From contig DEPD01000034.1 of the NCBI GenBank assembly GCA_002358575.1, positions 19,606 through 46,910 of the forward strand: DNA of 27,305 bases, read 5' to 3'. The DNA comes from Lachnospiraceae bacterium UBA3401 (lineage in GTDB: Bacteria > Bacillota > Clostridia > Lachnospirales > Lachnospiraceae). The notes below the pieces were generated by a model. The model was not told where the DNA came from and searched no databases. It was given only the letters and a program-made list of their open reading frames with translations. How positions within the stretch are numbered: position 1 is the first letter of the stretch; every line of letters starts with the position of its first letter. Both the position numbers and the translations under genes were made by a program. Shown piece after piece: positions 1 to 7,908 of the stretch.

Positions 1-29
1 AATAAGTGATGCAGATTGCATGATATTAA

Positions 30-56
30 AAAAGGGTAGCATAAAGCTACCCTTTT
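30..56 (-). terminator. Rho-independent terminator of the large surface-protein gene
   Basis: An 11-bp perfect stem (AAAAGGGTAGC / GCTACCCTTTT) closes a 5-base loop. Read on the minus strand it is followed by a T run, complementary to A28-A33. It lies 29 bases past the stop codon of the minus-strand gene ending at 85, so it should end that transcript. Confidence 0.85.
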
Positions 57-84
57 CGCTTGTCTGAATATCTTTTAATAGAAA

Positions 85-3000
85 TTAGCGTGGTTGTTTT
101 CTAACAGTATCAATATTCAATGTGCAGAATACAGGTTCGCTATTGTTGGTATAATACCAGATTATATTTCCGTTGTCTACAATTGGCTTGCAGTCTGACA
201 GCGGACCTTCAAAACTGTATATACCTGAAATGGGTTCGCCAGATCCATTAAGCAGAATGCTCTGTTGTATTGTTGTCGATTTTGGCTTATTATCCTCTAT
301 CGTTGTTCTTACTTCTGACCACATCAGCATCATCTCATTGTTATTTATTTTGATGAGATGAGGAGTAAGAACATTTGCTTCCGGTGTTTTTTGTGGGTTG
401 CCTTGTACATCTGTATATTCAATATACTTGTGGTTTGTGATCCAGTGTACTGAATTTCCATTTGCCGAGAAATCATCTTTTTTGGTACTCGTTACAAAGA
501 TATTTCGTATCCCTCCAGATGAATATGTCTCTGGATTTTGTTCTACCGAATTTCCGGCTGTTAGGTATGTTGTGTCAGATGCTTCAAAGCCTCCGACTGA
601 TACACCTGTGTAAGGGTTACCGCTTTTTCCCTGTATTTGTAATACACTGATACGATTGCATCCGCCATTAAGTATACTTTGGACTCCCGCTTTTTTGTTA
701 TATCTTGCAAGAGCAATGGATCGTGGATAGGCATCGCCGTGGTCAAGAGCCAGTAAATCAGAATCATCCAATAAAAGAAACTGATTGAAGGAATGGCTTA
801 CATATGCAGTTTGAGAAATTCCCACAATTTGTTCTAAAACCTCCATCTTTGGAATGCTTACACTAAATGCTGCACTTGCTTGATGTCTGTTGCCATCATA
901 TGTTTTGTACATTTGGTGGCAGGTACGAATATATAATGTATCATTATATTCCACCATGCGAAGGCTGCCATTCTTAAATGGAGAATATGTATTTGCGCCA
1001 AAAATTCTGGCAGCACCTTGGCGATTCCAGTCCTTATCATATTTTACAATTCGTATTACTTCTACATTATTGTCTTCTTCAGGATTTTCTTGCCCAAATG
1101 CAAGATAGTAATAGTCTTTACCTGCATAAAAACCACCAAATTTTGGTAATTCCATTTTAATTCTTTTCGGTATTGATAGTTTGAAATCAGACGAGTAAGT
1201 TTCAACACATACTTCATTCTTGCCTACGTATTCTACGCGTGTCAAGAGACCTTCATCATTTTTAAATAAATAAGAATGTACAATACTTCCTGAAAATGAA
1301 TAGTTACCTTGCTGCATATTTTTTGACACAGCGGATGATAAAACGTTGGAATCTTCTTTTGGTGCATCAACACTTAACGTTTTTGTCACATCACCTGTGA
1401 AGTCACAGCGACCTTCTATTGTGACCGGAATCTTTTTGCTTTTTATTTCGCCATATTGGGTAATTACATAATCAGCATATTCCTGCAATGTTTTTTTGTT
1501 ATAGGTTAATGCGATGCTGTTTGGTGCACCATTTTGTCCTTTGATTAATTTTACTGTAGCCTTTTTAATATGTTGTGGCTTAATTGTAAATGGGATAATT
1601 GTGCTTCCAGCACAGTTATTGCCAATTCCTCTGATTGTAATTAAGGCTGTTCCTGAATGAATATTATTAGAATAAGCAACTGTATAGTCTTTGTTTAAGG
1701 CCAGCTTTTTGTTGCGCATTGTTCTTATTGTTACAGTAGGTTTTTGTGCTTTTCCGTTATAAGTTTTGGGGGATATGTTAGCTATTGTCACATGCTGAGA
1801 GCTACTTTCTACGGCTACATTTTTGTTGATATCTATTTTGTCAATTTTAAATGTGCCTACAAATTTACCCTTATATTTACCCTTTCCCGTAATGCTCATT
1901 ACGGCTGTTCCAACATTTGTATTATTTTGATACTGTACTTTATAGTCTTTGTTATTTCTCAGTTCAGTATTTCCTATTGTAAGTTTAACATTCCGTGAAA
2001 CGGCTTTTCCAGTATATGTTGTATCCCCAGTAATCTCCAATTTGGCTGAATTAATATAGTATTCTTTATCGACATCATATACAGTGAGTTTTACAGTGAC
2101 CGATCCTGTATAGTTTGTATTTTCCTTTGCTGTTAGCTCTAGCTTTGCTTTCTTAGGAACTTCTGGGTTAATATAATTAGCAAGAAATCCACTATTGTTT
2201 AATCTTGTAGTTCCATCATAAATGATGATTGTTGGATTGCCACCATTAGTGAGTTTACTGCCTGTGATAACCTTTAATTTCTTTATACTTTTGGGAGTGA
2301 TTGTAAAGCTCCTTTGTACGCTTCCTTTGTATGCTCCTTTTCCTGTAATCGTTACAGAAGCTTGCGTTGTATCTGTACTAGCATTGACATTATTTTGGTA
2401 CTTGAGGGTATAATCTTTATCTTTTTTTAGTGTTACTCGGTTTGTACCATTAAATGCTGTAACTTTTATAGCAGGTTCATAAGCCTTGCCATTATAAACC
2501 CTTGATTTGATATTGTTTATTTTTACATCTGTTGTTGAAGCTTCTAAGTCTATTGCTTCGCTTGAAACTTCCCGTGAATTGTCTATGCTAAAATTCATTG
2601 CCTCTTCTTCAATCCACTTCGCATACAACACAATATCTTCCGTGATAATATCAGTTTCAAAGTTCCATGCATTAATACATTCTGCTTCACGATACCATTC
2701 TGCAAATGTATATCCATCGGCTGTCGGTGCATCGGGTGCTGCAAATGTTTCACCGTTATTTACAGTTACAGGATCGATTTGCGCACCAATTCCCTGCATA
2801 TTGAAAGTAACAAGACAAGTGTTTGCTGCGTCGGTGGTTTCAGTTTCTGCTTCGCCTTCTGTCCATTTTGCATATAGAATTGTATCTGATAATACCGTGT
2901 CTATTGCAAAGTCCCACGCATTGGTGCACTCGGGTTCTTTAAACCAACCTTCAAATTGATATCCATCGGCCGTTGGTGCTTCCGGTGCTGTCAAAAGTTC

Positions 3001-4977
3001 ACCAGTTTTTACAGTCAAGGATTCGATTGGTGTTCCATGCTCTTGCAGCTCAAAACTTACAGTATAGACTGCTGCGGAAGGATCTTCTGTCCATTTTGCA
3101 TAGAGTGTGATATCTGCGGTTACAGTTTCCTTTTCAAAATCCCATATATTTTCGCATTCCGTTTCTTTGAACCAGCCTTCAAACAAATACCCTTCTTTGA
3201 CGGGGACTTCGGGCAATTCTATTTTTTCACTTTCCAGAATAGACTGCGCAGGCACAATTGTGCCACCATTCGATTCAAAGGTTATATTGTATCGCAGAGG
3301 TGCATCTTCAATTACAGTGTATATAAACTCAGCAATATCACTGTCTGTATAGCCTTCTTTTACAGCAATTGCTCTCACTGTGATATCCTCTTCGATAGAG
3401 ATTGGTTCAGTATATAAAATACTGTCAGTAGAAGGAGTTGTGCCATCAAGGGTATAGTAGATTGTAGCGTCTTCCTTACTTGTCAGAATCAGCGTGGATT
3501 CTTTTGCAACGGCTTCTCCAGAAGAAATGCTTGCTTCTGGGGCTGTCAGGATTTCTTCTTCCTCTGTAATAGAGAAGAAATGAACAGTATAACTTATGTA
3601 AGGTTTTTTATTTTTGCTAATTTCTACTTGGAAGGAATCTTCGTCCTCATAAGCAGTAATATCAGATGTTTCTGGTCGGAAAATAATACTGCTTTTTTGT
3701 GCGGAATTGTCACTGTGTACATAAAAGTCACCATCTGCCGAATCCTTTGAGAAGTTCCATTTTTTTCCATCAGATTTTCTTGTCAGTGTCACGCCAATCT
3801 CGGAAGCTTTCAAAGTTTCATTTGTAGATATTGACCAAGGATAATCGTTGCCAAAATACTCGATAGGCATATTCTGGGCAGGCCATGCAATACCAAATAT
3901 GCTTTCGTTCTCACCAGAATGGTCTGTTGCATACATTGCACTATAAATGCCTTTGCTTCCTGATATCGCGCCGAAACCAACTTGTTCCATAGACGGATTC
4001 AGAATTCTACTACGGTTTTCGAGCTGTGATATATTTTCACTGTCTTTATCTGCCATCCATGAATCAATTAGTGTTTCATTTAAGGTCCTTTTCTGATTGC
4101 CGTCAAATGCAATATTAGAATTAGAAGCACCTTCGGAGCCTTGCTGGAATAATTTTTCTGACATGTCATCAGGTTTTGATGGTTCATGGCTTAAATCGTT
4201 ATTGACATAGTTTACGAGTGCCGCTGATTGACTCAAATCATTGTAATCTTCATTTAAAGATATATCATGCGGCAGACCTGCAATAAAACGAATTTGACGA
4301 ATCATAGCTGCAGCGGAATCCAGTGTTTCAGAGGACAAGGAACCAACTTTATATGGCGCTGTGATAGAAGGTTCTTCCTTATAAGTAATTTTATCTGTCT
4401 TCACAGCATTTTCTTGTTCCAGAAACTTCAAGATTTCATCTGTGGTATGATAAGATACTTGAAGCTTGGTATCCTGTTGCTTGGAGTCGGTTGTTTCCTC
4501 AGTTGTGATTTCTGTCACTTCTTCTGTTTCAGTTTCAAGCGCAGTCGTTCCTTCTGTTTCGCCTTCAAGCGTGGTTGTTTCTTCGGTTGCGGATTCTGTT
4601 GTCTTCTCTGTTTCAACTTCAGTTGCTTCGTCAGTTATAGTTTCTGTTACCTTTTCTGTCTCGTTTTCTGTTGTTGCTTCGGTTACGGAGTTTGTTGCCT
4701 CTTCTGTTTCAATCTCTGTTGCTTCGGTAGGATTAAGGGTTATCGACTCCTCCATTTCAGATTCTGTTTTGTCTGTTGTATTGCGGACAGACTCTTGCTC
4801 TGTTTCATTCTCTTTCGTTGTTTCTTGTTGTGTAGTTGTACTTTCCTGCTCGACAGAAGTTTCTTCTGACACATTTGTAGTTTCGGTCAGGACTTCAGCC
4901 GCAGCCGCAGGAAGATCCATGGTTGTAAATACCATAGCGATAGATAATATCATACAAAACAATTTCTTTCTCTTCAT
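85..4977 (-). CDS. Large secreted CAP-domain, InlB-repeat surface protein
   Basis: A 1630-residue exported protein. Residues 1-27 form a signal peptide (MKRKK, hydrophobic core, AAAA). Residues 30-175 are a low-complexity Thr/Glu stalk. Residues about 215-365 look like a CAP/SCP domain (helical 'RFIAGLPHDI', 'SAALVNYVNNDLSHEP', 'IDSWMADKDSENISQLENRSRIL', 'FGIAWPAQ'). Residues 478-555 resemble a chitobiase C-terminal-type repeat ('ATIYYTLDGTTPSTDS'). Three InlB_B-type repeats follow at about 560-795, each ending 'LYAKW'. Three or more Ig-like modules with 'YNGKA...KDYTVxYxNN...GxGxYxG' occupy about 820-1200. The last 400 residues are beta-rich and propeller-like. I see no LPxTG motif or C-terminal anchor, so cell attachment is unclear. 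A ribosome binding site (AGAGG) lies 7 bases before the ATG. The role is probably adhesion or host/substrate contact; this is inference from the domain types. Confidence 0.88.
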   Translation of the reverse strand: MKRKKLFCMILSIAMVFTTMDLPAAAAEVLTETTNVSEETSVEQESTTTQQETTKENETEQESVRNTTDKTESEMEESITLNPTEATEIETEEATNSVTEATTENETEKVTETITDEATEVETEKTTESATEETTTLEGETEGTTALETETEEVTEITTEETTDSKQQDTKLQVSYHTTDEILKFLEQENAVKTDKITYKEEPSITAPYKVGSLSSETLDSAAAMIRQIRFIAGLPHDISLNEDYNDLSQSAALVNYVNNDLSHEPSKPDDMSEKLFQQGSEGASNSNIAFDGNQKRTLNETLIDSWMADKDSENISQLENRSRILNPSMEQVGFGAISGSKGIYSAMYATDHSGENESIFGIAWPAQNMPIEYFGNDYPWSISTNETLKASEIGVTLTRKSDGKKWNFSKDSADGDFYVHSDNSAQKSSIIFRPETSDITAYEDEDSFQVEISKNKKPYISYTVHFFSITEEEEILTAPEASISSGEAVAKESTLILTSKEDATIYYTLDGTTPSTDSILYTEPISIEEDITVRAIAVKEGYTDSDIAEFIYTVIEDAPLRYNITFESNGGTIVPAQSILESEKIELPEVPVKEGYLFEGWFKETECENIWDFEKETVTADITLYAKWTEDPSAAVYTVSFELQEHGTPIESLTVKTGELLTAPEAPTADGYQFEGWFKEPECTNAWDFAIDTVLSDTILYAKWTEGEAETETTDAANTCLVTFNMQGIGAQIDPVTVNNGETFAAPDAPTADGYTFAEWYREAECINAWNFETDIITEDIVLYAKWIEEEAMNFSIDNSREVSSEAIDLEASTTDVKINNIKSRVYNGKAYEPAIKVTAFNGTNRVTLKKDKDYTLKYQNNVNASTDTTQASVTITGKGAYKGSVQRSFTITPKSIKKLKVITGSKLTNGGNPTIIIYDGTTRLNNSGFLANYINPEVPKKAKLELTAKENTNYTGSVTVKLTVYDVDKEYYINSAKLEITGDTTYTGKAVSRNVKLTIGNTELRNNKDYKVQYQNNTNVGTAVMSITGKGKYKGKFVGTFKIDKIDINKNVAVESSSQHVTIANISPKTYNGKAQKPTVTIRTMRNKKLALNKDYTVAYSNNIHSGTALITIRGIGNNCAGSTIIPFTIKPQHIKKATVKLIKGQNGAPNSIALTYNKKTLQEYADYVITQYGEIKSKKIPVTIEGRCDFTGDVTKTLSVDAPKEDSNVLSSAVSKNMQQGNYSFSGSIVHSYLFKNDEGLLTRVEYVGKNEVCVETYSSDFKLSIPKRIKMELPKFGGFYAGKDYYYLAFGQENPEEDNNVEVIRIVKYDKDWNRQGAARIFGANTYSPFKNGSLRMVEYNDTLYIRTCHQMYKTYDGNRHQASAAFSVSIPKMEVLEQIVGISQTAYVSHSFNQFLLLDDSDLLALDHGDAYPRSIALARYNKKAGVQSILNGGCNRISVLQIQGKSGNPYTGVSVGGFEASDTTYLTAGNSVEQNPETYSSGGIRNIFVTSTKKDDFSANGNSVHWITNHKYIEYTDVQGNPQKTPEANVLTPHLIKINNNEMMLMWSEVRTTIEDNKPKSTTIQQSILLNGSGEPISGIYSFEGPLSDCKPIVDNGNIIWYYTNNSEPVFCTLNIDTVRKQPR

Positions 4978-5221
4978 AAAAATACCTCTACTTTAATTGA
5001 AAGCTGCTTAAAAAATGGTTTCTGTTAGATGAGAACGGTGAACAAGCAGCAGTTCATAGTTCTGCGTCAAAATCACACCCTTTCGAGAAAAATTTTCTGT
5101 GCAAAGTATAAAATACTTGCATTCTTGCAGCAGTATGCAAGTTAGTTCTGTTGATATAGAATCAATTCACACGCTTGCAATAAAAATGCACATTTTGCAC
5201 AGGCAAATTATATTCATTATA
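4978..5221 (-). promoter_or_regulatory. 5' region of the surface-protein gene with a TTGCA-rich inverted repeat
   Basis: This is the probable leader and promoter region of the minus-strand surface-protein gene. It contains a perfect 8-bp inverted repeat, ACTTGCAT at 5115-5122 and ATGCAAGT at 5135-5142, and further TGCA-containing half-sites around 5180-5205. No promoter with two good boxes stands out. The repeat could be an operator or an mRNA leader stem; the sequence does not decide. Confidence 0.35.
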
Positions 5222-5407
5222 CTATATAATTCCAGTAATTGCCAGTGTTTTATTATCTGAATTTTTTGCATTCTTATTACGAATCAAATGTAATTTTTCA
5301 AATAGATCTATCTCTAAATCTTCAAAGTTTACACAGACCAATTTTTCGATTTCTTTTAATTTCCTAATGTTATTTATGCGAATTTTTCCTTTAATGCTAT
5401 CTATATT
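5222..5407 (-). pseudogene. Probable 3' remnant of a gene, 61 codons, no start
   Basis: The minus strand holds an open stretch translating as a convincing hydrophilic protein tail (begins NIDSIKGKIRINNIRKLKEI and ends KTLAITGII). It follows an in-frame TAA and has no ATG and no ribosome binding site. Codon choice and residue mix look like real coding sequence, so it may be the end of a gene whose front is gone. A long imperfect inverted repeat (5428-5484) lies immediately upstream and could mark the break. I do not recognise the family. It could equally be chance. Confidence 0.35.
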
Positions 5408-5427
5408 TTACAATGGTTTCAAACTTT

Positions 5428-5484
5428 AGGAACTATTCACAAATATCCTGTGTAAGCTGTACATGTTATTTCTGAACAGTTCCT
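5428..5484. repeat. 18-bp imperfect inverted repeat (terminator or small MITE-like element)
   Basis: The arms AGGAACTATTCACAAATA (5428-5445) and TATTTCTGAACAGTTCCT (5467-5484) pair over 18 positions with two mismatches around a 21-base loop. The right arm touches the stop codon of the small minus-strand gene at 5484-5885. It could end that transcript, but it lacks a clear T run. Its length suggests a dispersed repeat instead. Confidence 0.5.
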
Positions 5485-5885
5485 TAGTGTCCCTCTATAT
5501 TATCTCTAAACGGAGCTGATGTATTGATATAAAAGATATAATTCCCATCATCTGTTTGATTCACATAGCAATCCCAATCATTGAATGTATAGTATTTTGA
5601 CATACAAGTTTCGATTTCAGTTTCTTGCATTTCTGTTGAAAATGCAATAGAAGATAGGCAATCAACATGGTTGCTGGTTCCTGAAGTATTTCCGGTTTCC
5701 GAATAAACACTTATAATCTCAAGATCAGAAATTTCATTTTCTAAATTGCGCTGTAATGTATTAGTCTGTTTTTGCGTTGCAAGATGATTGATACACATGC
5801 CAAAATATTCATATATTATAAATATTGTGATCAGCATTGTTGGCAAAAGTATAACCACAATGCCCAATCTTTGCAGCCATTTCAT
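5484..5885 (-). CDS. Small membrane-anchored protein of unknown function
   Basis: A 133-residue protein not recognised as a known family. Residues 7-29 form one strong hydrophobic helix after a basic start (MKWLQR), typical of an N-terminal signal anchor. The remaining roughly 100 residues are polar, with no clear motif; they hold three cysteines (in 'VDCLSS', 'ETCMSK' and 'WDCYV') and probably lie outside the cell. An AGGAG site lies 9 bases before the ATG. It sits downstream of the GH32 gene on the same strand, about 75 bases away in the direction of transcription, so co-transcription is possible. Its function cannot be given. Confidence 0.65.
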   Translation of the reverse strand: MKWLQRLGIVVILLPTMLITIFIIYEYFGMCINHLATQKQTNTLQRNLENEISDLEIISVYSETGNTSGTSNHVDCLSSIAFSTEMQETEIETCMSKYYTFNDWDCYVNQTDDGNYIFYINTSAPFRDNIEGH

Positions 5886-5960
5886 AAATAGATTCTCCTA
5901 AAAGTATTCGTTCATTAAATAGATTCATTATTTGCCACGTCTTTTCAGCTATTTGTAAAT

Positions 5961-7520
5961 TTATTCAGCGATAATTTCATATAATCGCATTGATTCAAGC
6001 TCCACTGTGGATTCTATCACAATTTCTTTTCGCAATATATTTTCTTCCGTTTCAACTGTTCCATAAATTACACCATCATTTCCCAAAAACTCTATTACTT
6101 CCTGGTCAATAATAAAGTCTAAATTTAAAGATTTTTTCTTATGGAACGGAATAATGATTGCTTCTGAATAAATCTGTGGATTTACAAATTTAATGTCTCC
6201 CTTGTCAAAGTTTACAGTAACTGCGGTATTTCCTATCAATAATTTCGTATATCCTGTTTCCTGTGCTTTCCAATCAAATGCTATTTCCACAGGCGTGCCT
6301 TTCAACACAGTTTTAAATGTTTTTTCGCCCTTTCCCAACTTTTCGCAAAGTTGTCTGTATGTTAAAAATTCTTTGGGAAGATGAAAACGTAATTTATATC
6401 TGTTATCAGTTTTAAATAATGACAATTCCATTGGAATAGACATTAATCCTCTGTAGTTTCCGCGGTCATTTGCCAGTCGAAGCCATGCAACACTGATAAT
6501 TCTGTCCATCACTCCTGCATAAGTCTGTGCTGCATAAGCCAAACTTGTACTGTATGCACATAATATTTCTGATTGCGGAGTAAAATGGTAACCATTAAAG
6601 CTGCCGATAAGATAATATCCATCAGCAGACCAAAATACCCACTTTTTTTCTCCTGCAATATTGTCAACAGATAATTCAAATAGGTCGGGGCATTCATTCA
6701 TTTTTTCTGCGGAAAATCTCTGTGTTTCTTCCCAATGGATGAAATCGATAGAACGGAAAATTGCAAATTCGTATTTGTCTAGGTAAAGCACCATGATATA
6801 TGCAGCACTTTCTTTGTGATAAAATATTTTTGGATCGCGGTTTCCACCTACTATATGTGGGAGAATTGTTCCATCTATAGGTTGTAAAGTTTCTCCTCTG
6901 TCGGTCGATATTGCCAAGCGCTGTGTATGCTGATTGCCAGCATCAATAGACCATTGATTGCACCCGCCCGCAGCAGTATAAAAAAACAGTAATGTATTTT
7001 TGCCAAATCCTGCAACATTATCCTTATCCTGCCAACCACAACCAGAGTAGATTGTCCCATACTGGTCAGGTTCCATTGCCATAGGTTTATGTTCCCATTT
7101 TATTAAATCTTTACTTACAGCGTGCCCCCAGTGCATATTTCCCCAAATAACACCATATGGATTCCATTGGTAATAAAGATGATAAACACCGTCTGCATAA
7201 ACAAGGCCATTCGGGTCATTGTGCCAACCGATTTTTGGTGCAAAATGTATTTGTGGGCGGAAAGGATACACATTTTGCACTTCTTCTTTGTAACAGAAAA
7301 TATTGTATAGCATATCGTCTGGTACATTTCCTGTTACCTCTATATTCTGACCCAGATACTTGCTTACGTCCATTGATGTATAAAAATCACTGTTGGTTCC
7401 TCCTAATAGAATATCAATCTCTTGAAATTTAGTGCTATTAAGGTAAAAATGAAGTTTTACCTCTGGATTTTTTTTGTTTATTGGCAACCATAAATATGGA
7501 TCTGAAATATGTAATATCAT
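5961..7520 (-). CDS. GH32 fructosidase (sucrose-6-phosphate hydrolase / fructan hydrolase type)
   Basis: A cytoplasmic glycoside hydrolase family 32 enzyme that would release fructose from sucrose, sucrose phosphate or short fructans. All three GH32 signature blocks are present: 'GWHNDPNG' (nucleophile Asp about residue 102), 'NRDPK' (transition-state Asp about 229) and 'NECPD' (acid/base Glu about 276). A region of about 95 residues precedes the catalytic propeller, followed by a C-terminal beta-sandwich. There is no signal peptide, so it acts inside the cell. I chose the ATG at 7520 (519 residues) because a GGGAG site lies 8 bases ahead; an upstream in-frame ATG at 7583 would add 21 residues but has no such site. 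No sugar transporter is next to it, so the substrate cannot be fixed from context. It is divergent from the GH2 gene. Confidence 0.9.
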   Translation of the reverse strand: MILHISDPYLWLPINKKNPEVKLHFYLNSTKFQEIDILLGGTNSDFYTSMDVSKYLGQNIEVTGNVPDDMLYNIFCYKEEVQNVYPFRPQIHFAPKIGWHNDPNGLVYADGVYHLYYQWNPYGVIWGNMHWGHAVSKDLIKWEHKPMAMEPDQYGTIYSGCGWQDKDNVAGFGKNTLLFFYTAAGGCNQWSIDAGNQHTQRLAISTDRGETLQPIDGTILPHIVGGNRDPKIFYHKESAAYIMVLYLDKYEFAIFRSIDFIHWEETQRFSAEKMNECPDLFELSVDNIAGEKKWVFWSADGYYLIGSFNGYHFTPQSEILCAYSTSLAYAAQTYAGVMDRIISVAWLRLANDRGNYRGLMSIPMELSLFKTDNRYKLRFHLPKEFLTYRQLCEKLGKGEKTFKTVLKGTPVEIAFDWKAQETGYTKLLIGNTAVTVNFDKGDIKFVNPQIYSEAIIIPFHKKKSLNLDFIIDQEVIEFLGNDGVIYGTVETEENILRKEIVIESTVELESMRLYEIIAE

Positions 7521-7583
7521 TCTCTTTTCTCCCATAATTATTTGAGATTTTTGCAACTCATATTTTAGCATAAGGGCATACAT

Positions 7584-7801
7584 AATTCAACGAAATGTTC
7601 ATGAAAACAATGTATTGAATATGAAGTTGGTTACGTTTCATACCCGCACCATGCACTTGCTGCATGGTGTCGGAGCCAGCGCCAAAATGCCTGATTTGTG
7701 GCATTTTGTGTGCATTAATTGTTGCCAATTCACACTAAATCATCATAAATCAATACAAAATCTGACGTGGGTGTGAATTGTAACTGAAGTTGAAAAATCG
7801 G
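7584..7801. repeat. Intergenic region with nested hairpins between divergent GH32 and GH2 genes
   Basis: Three perfect inverted repeats are packed here: CACCATGCA (7647-7655) with TGCATGGTG (7661-7669); CAAAATGCC (7683-7691) with GGCATTTTG (7700-7708); and CAATTCACAC (7726-7735) with GTGTGAATTG (7771-7780). The first two form tight stem-loops 13 bases apart and resemble repetitive extragenic palindrome units. The third encloses an AT-rich 35-base loop. They may act as transcription insulators, operators for the divergent sugar genes, or a small mobile repeat. Confidence 0.6.
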
Positions 7802-7831
7802 TTGATTCTGTTTTGGCAAATGTTTTATAAT
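7802..7831 (+). promoter_or_regulatory. Promoter of the GH2 / ATP-grasp operon
   Basis: A TTGATT -35 box (7802-7807) and a perfect TATAAT -10 box (7826-7831) are separated by 18 bases. They lie about 75 bases before the GH2 start codon, in the right orientation. The match to the housekeeping sigma consensus is good. Confidence 0.65.
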
Positions 7832-7908
7832 AAAAACATTACCAACAAAAATTTGAGATTTTATAACAGAAAAAAATAAGTGACTTATTGTAGAAAGGAC
7901 TTTATTGT

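Noticed and set aside
2507..3417. Plus-strand open frames of about 150 codons
   Set aside because: Antisense shadows of the InlB repeats in the surface-protein gene; composition is that of reversed coding sequence.
4267..4996. Long plus-strand open frames (Cys/Phe-rich 200 codons and Ser/Val-rich 176 codons) opposite the surface-protein stalk
   Set aside because: They are mirror images of the low-complexity Thr/Glu repeats on the minus strand; no ribosome binding site and unnatural composition.
5961..7520. GH43/GH68 assignment for the fructosidase
   Set aside because: WHNDPNG, RDPK and ECPD together identify GH32; the lack of a signal peptide also argues against a secreted levansucrase.
7620..7660. 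Catabolite-response (cre) site near TGAAACGTAACC on the minus strand
   Set aside because: One spacer base is missing relative to the cre consensus and the symmetric half does not match; not strong enough to list.
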